A stretch of 64,000 nucleotides of DNA. Origin: Timema cristinae (lineage: Eukaryota; Arthropoda; Insecta; Phasmatodea; Timematidae). The notes below the pieces were generated by a model. The model was not told the origin of the DNA. It searched no databases and saw only the letters and a program-made list of their open reading frames with translations. Shown piece by piece: positions 23,045 to 33,902 of this stretch; within the stretch, counting starts at the first letter, position 1; every line of letters starts with the position of its first letter. Where the stretch lies: contig JBCFYV010000001.1 of the NCBI GenBank assembly GCA_039000515.1, positions 30,463,048 through 30,527,047 on the forward strand. The letters are read 5' to 3'. Made by a program: the position numbers and the translations under genes.

Positions 23045-24080
23045 TGTGTGTGTGTGGTTGCATGGTTAGTAAATTAAATTGTGGCGTTAAATACTGGAAG
23101 TAAAGCATGTGATAGGGTGAATAGAGCTTTGAGCGAATGGTTTTACATTGATCAGGGTATTAACCACCACGTTTGTGTTATGTCTCCATGGTTGTTTCAT
23201 GTATTCATGAATAAATGTATGAGGTCTGCTTATGAGAACCATTGTACAATGTGAATGTTAATAGCCGAGACAGAAAGTAACTTGCATACTGCATTAAATC
23301 GTATCCAAAATTAAGATGATCGTTTTTGATAAGGACGTATCAGTAAATTATTGTCAGGCTAGAATAAATGGAAAAATGTTATAACAAGTGAATCAGTTTA
23401 TGTATCTAGGCGGAATGTTTTGTAAAAATGGGAATCTATATGGTGACATCGACAAATGGATGAAAGCCTCTAGGATAGTAGTATGATGTGTGTGGGCTAT
23501 TGCCAAGTATGAATTAGTATAAAAAGAGGCAAAGATGAAAGTATATAAAAGTGTGTTAATGCCACCATCGTTTTATAAATGTGAAGCGTGGATTTATCAG
23601 GAGAAACACAAGCGCAAGTTGAATGTTGTTGGAATTAAATATCTATGATATAGATGTGGAAAAACTTTGTATGGATAATGTCAGTAATGAATGGATGCCG
23701 AAAGAGTGTGGTTGAAAAGGAGCCCAATTGGTCAATGTTGGTTTGGCATGTTGAGAGGATGAGAGTGGATCGAGTGATATAGCATAATTTATAGAAATAT
23801 AGAGTGTGTGGATTAAAAGGAAGGGGTAGGCCATGTAAAAGTGGCTAAATGTAGTAGACGAATATATTAAAAAGAGTAACATTAAGACTTTATGAATAAT
23901 GAAGCATGTATGACTCGGTGTATTGATGTTGTTGAAATGGAGGGAGTATACAAGGATAAAGAAGTGTGGAGAAAGTTATTGAGGATGGATTAAGTTCAGA
24001 ATTGTTTTATGAACTATGTGGGGCAGTTTATCATCTACTCTGTAAGGGAATGGCGTGATTAATTATGTCTTATGGGATTG
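23045..24080 (+). mobile_element. Decayed LINE: 3' half of reverse-transcriptase ORF2
   Basis: The plus strand, in broken frames, encodes LSEWFYIDQG and CVMSPWLFHVFMN near 23130-23215 (an RT segment, normally LSEWF-I--GV-QGCVMSPWLFN), then VNQFMYLGGMF and GDIDKWMKA near 23390-23465, VYKSVLMP near 23550, and a GRGRP-like region (KEGVGHVKV) near 23818-23850. The 3' block GACTCGGTGTATTGATGTTG and GGCGTGATTAATTATG matches the ends at 13680-13931 and 52556. Several in-frame stops make it dead. The clade is uncertain. Confidence 0.8.
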
Positions 24081-24104
24081 TGGGGAACCAGAGAAAATAG
24101 TGTT

Positions 24105-24430
24105 TTTTTTTATTTTATACAGCAAAACTTTTTAACTAAAATTAATTTAATATTTATTGATCAGAAATATAGGAATTAATTTTTTTCACATGTTAGTATC
24201 AACAGTTGTTGGATAGCTGTCAAGGACATTCTAGAATATAATGATAGCTTTTTCTCTTCATTTTAAAAGTGTCTCATCTAATGCCGCCACTGTGCTCATG
24301 ACAAATATTCAACAACTGTAGATCTCATAATGTTAAGAAAATTTAACTATATGTTTAAACGGGAACAATATTGTATTTATTTTGGCTAAAAAAAAGTTTT
24401 GCTAAAACCTACAAAAACATTGACCTTTAT
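24105..24430. repeat. Palindromic MITE-P, best-preserved copy
   Basis: The terminal inverted motif is AGCAAAACTTTTT (24119) against AAAAAGTTTTGCT (ends 24407). Inner inverted blocks ATCAACAGTTGTTGGATAGC and AATATTCAACAACTGTAGAT pair around a centre at about 24260-24300 (TCTCATCTAATGCCGCC). No coding capacity. The class is unknown because no clear target duplication is visible. Confidence 0.7.
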
Positions 24431-24984
24431 CGCTTTTCCTACACTTCAATCTTAGAAGTTATATAAAAGGGAAATCTATGACAGTGGGATTAATTTCCCT
24501 TACTCTTCATATTTCGACTCTTTGAGTCGTTTTACAACTGTAAGAACACCAATGGTTGGAGGGGATTGGGGGATGAAGGGGTGTTCCTTCACAGAAGAGA
24601 CTGTTCGTGTTCTCGCTCCGTCTCGTACATGCGTGCGCCCGTGTGTTGTGTGTGTGTGTGTGTGTGTTAGAACTCTAAATTATCCAGGACAGTGGTTTTC
24701 CAATCTTCTTGTTGCCATAAAACACCTGCTTGATGGGCACTGCAGACAATCCTTCTTACCCATCCACCCGCGGGCGTTGTGGTCCGCTACCCAGAAGGCT
24801 TACAACAGCCATCTGAACTTTCTATTGTAGCGCTTGAAAAGGGATTTCCGTTTACCTTCTTGCAGGGCTCATTAAGGAGCATTAAGGGAATTTGAATATG
24901 TCACTCAGTCGATATTACCATGTTCAAGAGAGGAGAGTAATTTTATTTAAAAAAATATATTTGCTGGTCACATGATCTAAAACA
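24431..24984. other. Intronic sequence with a GC-richer patch
   Basis: 24540-24830 is GC-richer, with (TG)n at 24641-24668. A CAGTGGTTTTCCAATC motif at 24692 resembles one hAT terminus, but no partner end was found. The plus frame at 24522-24830 spans the microsatellite and is not convincing. Confidence 0.4.
24641..24668. repeat. (TG)n microsatellite
   Basis: About 13 GT/TG units with one interruption. Confidence 0.9.
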
Positions 24985-25447
24985 GCGATTGACAACCTAA
25001 AGCATCCGGCCCACCAATTAATCTAATCTGGCCAGCAAATGTATTTACAAACCAACAATTGTGTCCATAAAAATAACATACCGTTTTAACGCTTGTTCAA
25101 GTTATACACATTGTGCTAACTACTCTAATGAGTTAGAGACGTAGAAGGTTCAATTTAAAGTAAACGTACTCGCATTTGCGTGAAGGTAGACTGAAAAACT
25201 ATGTTGAAAACAATCACCTTCAGTACACCCGACCGGAATTCTAGTAGCGATCTCATTGTCATCGCAGTCTAGTCTTACATGACAGTAACTTCTTAGACCA
25301 TGCAGCCATTGAAGCATGTATTGATAAAAATAGACTAATAAATAATTACTGTCGTAAAATTACTTGCTAGATTTTTTCATGTAGATTCATCTCTTTTTTT
25401 TCCAACCCATATGGCTCGCGATATCAAAAAGATGACCAACCCTTGGT
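24985..25447. mobile_element. Candidate hAT-type element carrying a nested SINE-B
   Basis: The left end CAGCGATTGACAACCTAAAG and the right end (reverse complement CAAGGGTTGGTCATC) look like related, decayed hAT TIRs. GGCCCACCA inside the left end is common in such elements. No 8-bp duplication is recognisable. The SINE-B at 25081-25313 sits inside. Confidence 0.45.
25081..25313 (-). repeat. SINE-B copy, near full length
   Basis: It has AACGTACTCGCATTTGCGTG, ACCTTCAGTACACCCGACCG, GATCTCATTGTCATCGCAGT, CTAGTCTTACATGACAGTAA and the head end TGCAGCCATTGAAG. The tail hairpin is decayed. Confidence 0.8.
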
Positions 25448-25593
25448 TTGGTATAAGGCAAGCATGCCCCACCCCAGCCTCTAATTAATTTACTGAATAT
25501 TATAAAAATAGACAAAAAATTAGGCTCTTGTAGCTGACGTAGATTTCACTTATATGTGGTTTCCAGAATCGAAATAAAAAATTTATTTCTCTA

Positions 25594-25612
25594 ATGTACG
25601 TATGTACGTATA
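25594..25612. repeat. Short (TACG)n tract
   Basis: Four tandem GTACGTAT-like units in otherwise unremarkable sequence. Confidence 0.6.
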
Positions 25613-25704
25613 ATATTTGGGAATTATCTATATTTCATTTACGGCTCCCGGTCAATTCCACCAGATCTCAAGCATTCCTTACCAGGATAAGGTTGGCTAT
25701 ACCT

Positions 25705-25932
25705 TGTTTAAGGGGTCACATTCACGATAGACTATCTTGGCGATTGATTGGAGAGATTGTGGGTCCCAATCATACTCGAGTGTACTTAAGGGTATTATTT
25801 CCTTAATGGTTTTTCACTCTACCTCCACAAAAATGTGAGTGCACTTCCTCTAAATTCAACCGAGCCTCATCCCTACCACATTAAACAATTAGTATATATG
25901 CGTACGATCCAAGCGGAGGGTAAGACATGGGG
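25705..25932 (+). repeat. SINE-B copy
   Basis: It keeps ACGATAGACTATCTTGGCGA, GAGATTGTGGGTCCC in place of box B, CGAGTGTACTTAAGGGTA, CTACCTCCACAAAAATGTGA and CCTCATCCCTACC. The 3' end has the GATCCAAGCGGAGGGTAAGA form of the shared tail. Confidence 0.75.
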
Positions 25933-26021
25933 TTAAAAAATAAAAATATTAACATAATTTTCATCGAGGTACACTCTGTTTATCCTGAAAAATAGGGGGA
26001 ATAAAAAGGGAACAGTCCTGC

Positions 26022-26258
26022 TTCAGTGGCCAAATGGTTTACTAAGGCATCAATTGCTCGTGGGAGACTAGCATGCTGATGAGGGGGAGATTGAGATTCT
26101 AATCCAAATCGGGTCTACCGAGGGTAGTTTTCCCCTAAATGATTACCCTCTTTCCTTCCATGCAAATACTTTCTTCCTCATCCCTACACCTTTAGAGTAA
26201 TTATCATACATGTGTACAGCCTGAACAGGTAGTAATACGCGCTGATAAAAAAAAAAAA
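26022..26258 (+). repeat. SINE-B copy with A-rich tail
   Basis: The head is TTCAGTGGCCAAATGGTTTA, then ATGAGGGGGAGATTGAG, box B-like GATTCTAATCC, and the 3' end GCCTGAACAGGTAGTAATACG followed by an A-run (26247-26258). Confidence 0.78.
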
Positions 26259-26339
26259 ATATACAAGAGACGGATAGTGTTCTTAATATCCATCTGGACT
26301 ATCCGAATATTTAACATAATGGGCTCTGGAAGAGGAATA

Positions 26340-26500
26340 TAAAATCTAGAAGGAATGTACCTGAATTTGCGTGAAGAGTGAGAAACCATTTTGGAAAAGA
26401 TCTGTACACCTGATTGTAATTCGAACACCGATATCCTCATTAGTGGCAGTGTAGTCTATTGCGATCTTGGCAACTTTGACCAACCGATGACTGATATGGG
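26340..26500 (-). repeat. SINE-B fragment
   Basis: It keeps AGGAATGTACCTGAATTTGC, CACCTGATTGTAATTCGAAC, the GGCAGTGTAGTCTATTGCGA block and the decayed head. The 3' tail is missing. Confidence 0.7.
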
Positions 26501-26759
26501 TAGTATCCAAGTTGTTTGATTAATTAATTAAGGTGTTCACAGGCCTGTTAAGACGATGCACTGACCTCACTAGCGGCCTCCTCCAAACTCTATCCTGAAT
26601 GTTCCCCCTTTAATCCTCTTCTAAATACAGATCTTTGGCCACAGTTTAATCAAAGTTACCTTCTCATAACAGCATTTTCCATCATATATATTATTTTTAT
26701 CTACCTAACTAAATTACACCACACCTTAATATCAGGCTGTGCTCTGCGCATTTTAAATA

Positions 26760-26900
26760 TGCTAAGGGTAGAATTTAAAAAATATATCCACATTTGCGGT
26801 AATGAAGAGAGATAAATAATTTATAAAACATTACTCTCACTGTACATAGATCAAGAATTCATTCCGTCCGTGTCATAGTCAAAACAGATTAGATAGGGCT
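26760..26900 (-). repeat. SINE-B fragment, degenerate
   Basis: It keeps AGGGTAGAATTTAAA, ATCCACATTTGCGG, CACTGTACATAGATCAAGAA and an eroded box B region. Part of a local pile-up of SINE-B copies. Confidence 0.5.
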
Positions 26901-26947
26901 GTTTTCAATTTCATTTTCCATTGATGCGGTTGATTCCATTGTAACTT

Positions 26948-27146
26948 GCTTCGGTGGTCACATGGCTTAAGGCGCTCTAATCTCGGTTGGGTGTACTGAG
27001 GTAATATTCCTAAATAGTTTTCCACTCTTTCCACGCAAATGCAGGTACATTTCCTCGAAAAATAATATTCCTTATCCCTAAAACCATAAGCGTAATTAGT
27101 ACACTAGTGTATAATTGTAACGGGTTGTAAGACGCGGCGTTTGAAA
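26948..27146 (+). repeat. SINE-B copy with internal deletion
   Basis: The head CTTCGGTGGTCACATGGC runs into CGGTTGGGTGTACTGAGG with the middle of the tRNA region (box B) deleted. Body and tail (AACGGGTTGTAAGACGCGGC) are kept. Confidence 0.8.
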
Positions 27147-27419
27147 CAACGTAATTTAAAAGGATTTTTAGTTTTATGGTAACACTATTAATACCATTTG
27201 TATGTAACTTGGCATACACAGGCTTAGGATAACAGATAGCAACCTTTTACTCAAAATTGTTAAGGTAATTAGGTAAAATGTGTTTGTCGGGCAATGACGT
27301 CATACACCTCTTCATTACGGACCATTAACACGATTCGGACTAATGACTGTAATAATGGATTTATATCTTTGCAATTTATATAAAGTGGTTCTTATATCAA
27401 TTTGTAACAAGAAAACAGG
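27147..27419. other. AT-rich sequence with a CRE palindrome
   Basis: Contains a perfect TGACGTCA at 27295-27302. Otherwise no signal. Confidence 0.5.
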
Positions 27420-27764
27420 TTGTAACTCAGTGGTTTCCAGCCAGGGGTTTTTTGACCTGGAATATTTTGGGTGGGATAGTGATGCTTTTTGAGGTTATAC
27501 CATTTATGTTTACTTTTTAAATTTATTGTAATGATATTAGGAAAATGACAAATTTAAATCTAAATTAATGTAAATGGCTTAAATTATAATTTTTGTTTAT
27601 TCAACTCTGACTTAGCTAGCTGTAACAGTCCAATGTTACGAAAGAGGCACAGTTAGCATGGATTACAAAATACTAACCAGGCTTGTTATTTATATTTTGA
27701 GACATTTTAGTCTAATTTGTATAATCATTATTTTCTTGAGTACTTAGGTTCATTTCAGCCACCA

Positions 27765-28228
27765 GCCTACTAAGCCTGTCGTGGCCTACACTTAGTAGCA
27801 TGGCTGCCGCTTTTAGGTCCTCAAGCAGACCTTCTCTTGATGATAACCTTCCCTAACTGAGTCTAGGTGTGCTGACCATCACCAACCCTCTAGCTCCCAG
27901 CCCACCCAGCTGAGATCAAACTGACCATACCCTGTCCCAAGCTGGTTGACCAGTATAACAACCCTCTCACTCCCAGGCCACCTAGCTGAGATCAAACTAA
28001 GGCTAAGCGGCGCCCACTAGGTAGGCAATTTGTACTGCTCATCACTAACCCTTTAGTACCCTAAAGAAAAAGATGGGAGGAGCAGTTAACAGAAAGTCTG
28101 CAAGTGAGAGGAGAGTATCGGAATTAAAGGAGGAAGAATAATAGAAGAATAGAGGAAGATGGAGTCATTTTACTAAACTGACCCGGTCACAGGCTAGAAA
28201 CAGTTGATGATGATGATGATGATGATAT
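27765..28228 (+). mobile_element. Probable LINE 3'-UTR fragment with internal duplication and (GAT)n tail
   Basis: A GC-richer segment in which a block of about 60 bp (CAACCCTCTAGCTCCCAG.., GCTGAGATCAAACTGA) occurs twice, at about 27868-27925 and 27945-28000. It ends in (GAT)n at 28205-28227, a tail type used by several LINE clades. No protein part remains, so LINE origin is inference. It lies inside the hAT element. Confidence 0.5.
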
Positions 28229-28287
28229 ACTAATTATATGATCATTTTATGATAAAGTAAATCAATCGTGTAAGATTAATAACACGC

Positions 28288-28460
28288 TAGTTGGGTTTAT
28301 CGGTGTTGAGGTTAGGATTCAAATTTCTACAGGTATTATTCCAAAAAGGGTTCCACCTTCTCCCTCCACGCAAATAAAGGTATATTTTCTCTAAAATACA
28401 CTTAAACCACAAGTGTAATTAAATGTGTATGGCCCGGACGGGTAGGTAAGATTCAGTGAA
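28288..28460 (+). repeat. SINE-B fragment inside the hAT element
   Basis: It keeps GTTGAGGTTAGGATTCAAAT, CTCCCTCCACGCAAAT, and the 3' end GCCCGGACGGGTAGGTAAGA with the hairpin intact in a compensated form (CCCGGACGGG). Confidence 0.75.
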
Positions 28461-28744
28461 AATAATTTTATAACTAGGATATAAACTCTTGTAGATTTTA
28501 AAGACTTAAAGACATAATTTAGGGTTAAATTCCGGAAAATGTTGGAAACCACTGTTGTAACTAGTCATTTCTATTTTCATTAACGATTCAACACATATAT
28601 ACTTCATTTTACCATATATAAAGGAATCCAAGTATTTAAAAAACCTATCTCTAAAAAAAGGGGGGGAATTTTCAAATTTACATTATTTATCGTTAATGCG
28701 TTCCTGGAAATCTGAGAAAACCTGGAATCTATACTTATAAAATA

Positions 28745-29215
28745 ACATGTCCTGACTGACTGACTGACTGACTCATCATCGCCGGGCGCTAACTATCAAG
28801 GCTACAAGCATGAAATTCGGACTGTATATTCATTTTGTTATGTAGTCACCCACTAAGAAAGGATTTTAGAAAATTCCACCCTAAAGGGGTCAAAATAGGG
28901 GATGATAATATGTATGAAAATATGTATGAAAGTCCGTAATTTTGAAAGTTACATAAACAAAATTTTGTATTTCGGTTATTGACGTAAAACAAATAAATAC
29001 GTGTTTCAAGAATTTTGGAAATTTTATTTAATAAGGGATGAAAAAGGGGGTGAAAGTTTGTATCGGACTGGCATTATTTTTGATCTGAGGTCAAGTTATG
29101 GTCATCAACGTAACGTAATATTTTTAATTAATCTGTAAATACATGATTATATACAAATACGAAAATATACATAACTTCCACGCGAGCAAAGCCACGGGCA
29201 ACAGCTATCTAGTGG
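28745..29215. repeat. Dispersed element starting with (TGAC)n and ending GGGCAACAGCTA
   Basis: It begins with (TGAC)n at 28753-28772 followed by TCATCATCGCCGGGCGC. The interior has CACCCTAAAGGGGTCAAAAT-like and AAAAAGGGGGTGAAAG pieces. It ends with CGCGAGCAAAGCCACGGGCA and ACAGCTATCTAGT. I have seen this start and end combination in many arthropod genomes as a non-autonomous repeat, but I cannot assign the class. No coding potential. Confidence 0.65.
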
Positions 29216-30741
29216 TCTATAAATTAATTAGATGTGATAGAGAAAGGTCAGGATAACTTTAAAAAAAGTATCTCAAGCTCTCAGATATTTTTTGCAATAA
29301 TTGTTTATATACAAAGTGTAAACAACGAGTTTAAGATGCAATTGAAGTGATTTTGTTAAGAGTATTTCCATCTCAAAATCTATTAAGTTTATTCTTGTGT
29401 GAGAGATTTGATACAAACCAGTCAAAGTAATCAAATATTTCATTATATTGCTTCACATAATAAGTTTGAGAACTTGAAAAGAATATCTACCTTGAACATT
29501 ACTAATTTATTTTCCTATGAATAATATATCCTAACACAATTATTAATCTTAAGTGATATAAAAACAATATATTTTAATTAAATGAAAGCACCATAGTGTA
29601 CTCATAAAAAAAATTATATTTTATACAGTTTCTCTAGTGTCCATGACATTCTACAAACGAACTAAAATAACAAATATAAGATGTGCTTAAGGTTAATTTA
29701 AATAAAACCAAAGTATTTGGCTGAAACAATGAGATTGTAAACAACACTGTAGAAAAACCAACTTTAAGTTATATGACTGGGGATCGAAATCAGTCTTCGG
29801 TAAGTAAGTATAACTCACCTTTAAACCAAATATGTTCGATAAGTATTCATGTGGAGTTATGTTAACACCAATTTTGATGGACTATCTAATAGGTAATTCG
29901 AATTATAAACCATGTCAAGCCCTAGAGGTGTTACTCGTATGCTCATAACTATGCATATTGTAATCAAGCTCTTGTGAATGCAATGGGCTGTTTACCTCAC
30001 GACAGAAATGCGACTCAAGTATCACGCAATACTGTACAGCCTACAATAATTTGACGGCGGGTGTAAATAATGTCAGAGTTTATTTAGGTGTATAGGAATC
30101 CTTCTTTCTCATAAAGAAACACTCCAACAAATTACAGTTTAGCGCTCAATTGAAATTAAGTTCTCTCTTAAGCTCTCCATTTAGGCTGAAAATTTTGCAA
30201 AAGAGTTCTTCTTTCATCATACTTACACGCATGCTTCCCCAAATTTACTACGCAAACTTGGCAAACGCCCATAAAGGTTAAGGTAATTGGAAATTTTGTG
30301 TATTCGATTAAAGGGTATAGATAGCTATTTTTTCTTAAGGGGGTCCATCAAATTCCAGGGTGGCTACCGACTCCTTTGACCCTCGTCCCCTTTTTTAAGC
30401 CCTTGATTCGGTTGTTCCTGGGTGAGTTTTCCAGATTATTCTAAACGAGATTACCAATTTATACTTAATTCCATACAGCTTATAAACTCCAGGGAGAATA
30501 TATAACAACTATGTATTTCGTGAAATACCTATAATTGGTAAGTTTGAACCTTCAAATAGAGTGTATAGTTATTATGGGTATTAAATTATACAACTACAAA
30601 CTGCATTCAAAAGAAACTTCAGGCTCGTGCTAAATATAATGTGAAAATAAAAATAAAATGGCTTAGTATTTTCTTTGATAACTTGGTACAGCTTTTGTTC
30701 TGAAATTGAAGATGGTACATTTCTATTCCATTTTTTGAAAA
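29216..30741. other. AT-rich sequence, nothing firm
   Basis: No coding signal. 30335-30420 is C-richer (CCGACTCCTTTGACCCTCGT) and may be a transposon fragment. Confidence 0.45.
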
Positions 30742-30797
30742 CTATATAAAAGATAATGGTATGCAATATTAAAGTGCATTTTAAATTGTTTGCAATG

Positions 30798-30838
<41 letters not shown>

Positions 30839-30990
30839 CTCTCCCCTGATATCCCATCCACTCCAACTCCATATATTATATATATATATATACATTGCAA
30901 ACAATTTAAAATGCACTTTAATATTGCATACCATTATCTTTTATATAGTTGTATAGTTGGAGTGGATGGGATGAGGGGAGAGAGGGATAT
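30742..30990. repeat. Interleaved inverted repeats A-B-A'-B' around (TA)n tracts
   Basis: Arm A (30742-30798) and arm A' (30892-30948) are perfect inverted copies, 57 of 57 bases. Block B (30831-30868) lies between them. Its inverted copy B' (30955-30990) lies outside A', differing mainly by a 2-base gap. (TA)n tracts sit at 30799-30834 and 30876-30891. The A and B pairs therefore cross instead of nesting. Open frames here (YIYIYI runs) are microsatellite artefacts. Confidence 0.92.
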
Positions 30991-31183
30991 GAAAGTAGTG
31001 GGTGTTGGTGGTGGTGTCTTGGAATCGAAGACACGGGGGCTGGCAGAAATGATTTGCAAAGTAAACAGTTATCGAAAGCTCTCGAGAAAATAACAATCAT
31101 AGCCTACTTTATTATTGAATTTAAATAGGATTTGCAATAGTATACTGGAGCAGAATGTTTGAATTTAAAAAAAAATTCAGGTC

Positions 31184-31412
31184 CCTCAGCTCAAGTCGTT
31201 AACGTGTCTTCCTACTAATCTAAGGGATCCATTAGATTCCTGACATGACAGAAAATTGGTGATATATAAAATTGAGCTTTCGGACTATACGGTGATGAAT
31301 TAACGACCTGGACGCTTGATGTTATGTCTATAATATATAAGTTAGTTTTAAAATACGTTTTCTGATATAATCAGTCCGTTCAGAAATCGCACATTAAAAA
31401 TCTCAAATACGA
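31184..31412 (+). repeat. SINE-C copy 3
   Basis: It has CCTCAGCTCAAGTCGTTAAC and GTGTCTTCCTACTAATC, a decayed box B (TTAGATTCCTG), GGTGATGAATTAACGACCTG, and the 3' end TCAGTCCGTTCAGAAATCGC followed by ACATTAAA. Confidence 0.7.
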
Positions 31413-33685
31413 AAGAGATAAAATTAATTTAAAAATCTAATTGGGAAATATATATTAAATCGGTTATATTTACATTAATGTAGACTTTTAATTTTTACGA
31501 CACATCTGTTTGTCAGCCTCTGTGTGTATGTAAGCGCATATTGAATTGTGTGCATTTGCGGGTTGAGATTATATTATATATACATGTCAGCGTTTCATCA
31601 TCTTGATAAATATTTTACTAGATCACTTAGTAAATATAATATTAACGTTGTTTGTTAGAACGTAGCAATAAACTAACTTGACCTAACCTTAAAGTTGACG
31701 TGTTAAAACTCTCACACCTCGAATAACACCCAACTTAAATAGATGATATAGATATACAAACATACACTGGTTGGTTTCTAAAAAAAATTAGTTACCGGAA
31801 CGAACTACTGGGGGTCTGTACCCCTCCCAGGTTTTTTTTTTTTTTAATTTAATCTTCAAAATACGTGTTTTCAAGCCATTGTTTTCTTCTAAAAACAAAG
31901 AAATTGTTTTAAATGTATCATAATGTGATTGTGTTTGAATGTTTTCAATTAAATTTAATGTAAATGCACGGAAGGGGAAGAGGTAGGATGAGTCATAGAA
32001 ATTCGCGCCAACAAACATCAACTTTCATCCACCCCTAAACCCCCAAAACTATCTCTATGTCGCTTCTCTGCCACTTATATACCTTGTGATGAGATAAAAC
32101 AATACTGCGTGTTGGGAAACGTTTCTGTCATTGTTGGGCCATAAAATATTGTTCATCTAAGCAGTAATTTTTAAATAAAGTTCGGCGCTTATATGTATGT
32201 AATTGATTTGCTAATCACGTCTTTCTAAAGAGATTCTTTCTGAATTTCGTGTTTACCTTAATAGAGGTACCGGAACGCCGTTCCGCCACGTTCCGTCAGA
32301 AGTTAAGCACTGTATATATAAATATTGCTTGTATCTAGTCGTATGAATGTACATAAATGGTCAGATTCTAAATTGTATTTTGCCATTAAATTTTTATTTT
32401 TTTAAAGAGGGTTTTATTTTCGAAATCTCATGTAGAAATACAAGGTTAATAATTTTAAAATAGCTATGTAGTTGATATATATTATAAGTTTGATAATTAT
32501 TATATATATTTACTCAAGATTTTGATACAAATATAAAGTTGAGAACAATCTCAATAATAATACTACACTTATATTTAAAGTTGGTAAAATTGTCTATCAT
32601 AAAATAATTTTCGTGAAAAGATCTAAACCTAGAAAATATTTAAAAAGAAAATTCACATTAACATGAAACAAAACTGCACAACTATTTTAACGCTATAAGA
32701 CTGGTATTTCAACACATTTCTTAAACTATTATTTTACGGATACCAACTTTTGACAAAATAAAATTTAATAAGATATCATTTATGTCTATCCATATAAGTT
32801 GTTATTAGAAATGAACTTTAATGTGAGGGGATCTTCCAAGCTATAAAATCGAGATGACTCGTTTTCTTTGAAAAAACGTTTCCAGTAAAACGGTTGGAAA
32901 CAGTTTTTTATCTGATTTTCCACTCCAAAACTCCCGAGGGGAATGGTAACAGACGTAAGATACAAATAAAAAAAATAAAAAACTTATTGAAAAATATATA
33001 ACAGAAAATGTACATAATACCAAAGTAAAGTTTGACATGAATGAAACTAAAAAGCTTTCCCTCCTCAAAAAAAACAAATACAAGTCCTGTCACCCCAAAG
33101 TAACTAAAAAACAAAGTAATGAAAGATAAAAATTGTTTATAAGTTATCTCTCTAAAATTGCAAAGCAAAATACTTCAAATTTTATTTTAGTCAGTACAGC
33201 TCAATAAATATAAATTCTAACAACAGTTTGTTGCTTGGGGAATATCTAAGATATTCAATGTTTTCAATAACAAAGGTGAAATAATATTATTATCAAATAT
33301 AAATTCGACCATAATCGATTTACGTAAACACAAATAATATGCGACTAAATTAATTAGCACTCAACATCTTCAAAATATGTTTATAAACGAAATGGTTTAA
33401 TACATCCCTTAATCAATGGAGTAGGAATGAAGAATGTAATTTTATAGTAAGTAAGACACTTATTTTTATTCTACTAACTTTTTGCGAATAGGTATACGTG
33501 ATAATTTTATGGTAATCTTTAATTTCATTTATACCAAATTTAAGAATATACATTTAATTAACTATATAATTTACGTAGTGTTTTTGCATTTTTATTCTTG
33601 CGAACAACATAGCTGAAAATTAATTTTAAAAAATGTATTCTTAATATTTAACAATATTTATACCCGCATTGATCACATGTCATAA
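31413..33685. other. AT-rich sequence, nothing firm
   Basis: About 2.3 kb. A GC-richer motif GGTACCGGAACGCCGTTCCG near 32267 and TTACCGGAACG near 31792 could be decayed termini of a DNA transposon, but they share only ten bases in the same orientation. The minus frames at 32841-33168 are Phe/Leu/Ile-rich AT artefacts. Confidence 0.4.
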
Positions 33686-33902
33686 TGCGTCGCTTTTGCA
33701 TTATACTAGACTGCCAATGATGAGGAGATCGAGGTTCAAACCCCATCTGCTTGTATTATGGATGGTATTTACTCAATCTTCCACTATCCCTACGTGCAAA
33801 TGCATATACATCTTCAAAACTATACCTTCCTGATCCCTACAAATGTAGTGTCATTAAAATAAATGCGTGTAGCTCAAACGGGTTGTTTCATGGTGGAAAT
33901 AA
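33686..33902 (+). repeat. SINE-B copy
   Basis: It has TTTGCATTATACTAGACTGC, CAATGATGAGGAGATCGAGG, box B GGTTCAAACCC, a CCACTATCCCTACGTGCAAA body, CCTTCCTGATCCCTAC and the tail AGCTCAAACGGGTTGTTTCA. Confidence 0.8.

Larger units (their letters stand above)
27428..28554. mobile_element. Complete non-autonomous hAT-type element, 1127 bp with nested insertions
   Basis: The ends CAGTGGTTTCCA and TGGAAACCACTG are inverted copies in the classic hAT style. They are flanked by a perfect 8-bp duplication TTGTAACT (27420-27427 and 28555-28562). Inside are a LINE-like 3' end (27765-28228) and a SINE-B (28288-28458), so the hAT core is only about 500 bp. No transposase was seen. Confidence 0.9.

Noticed and set aside
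24641..24830. GC-rich plus-strand frame at 24522-24830 as the missing TM6-TM7 exon
   Set aside because: The translation has no hydrophobic helices or GPCR motifs and spans a (TG)n tract.
30581..31100. Overlapping frames with YIYIYI runs
   Set aside because: Produced by (TA)n microsatellites inside the inverted repeats.
31790..32300. hAT element bounded by the GGAACG-containing motifs at 31792 and 32267
   Set aside because: The two motifs are in the same orientation, not inverted, and no 8-bp duplication is present.
32841..33168. Phe/Leu/Ile-rich minus-strand frames as a membrane protein
   Set aside because: They reflect poly-A/T composition; two overlapping frames are equally hydrophobic and neither has flanking gene structure.
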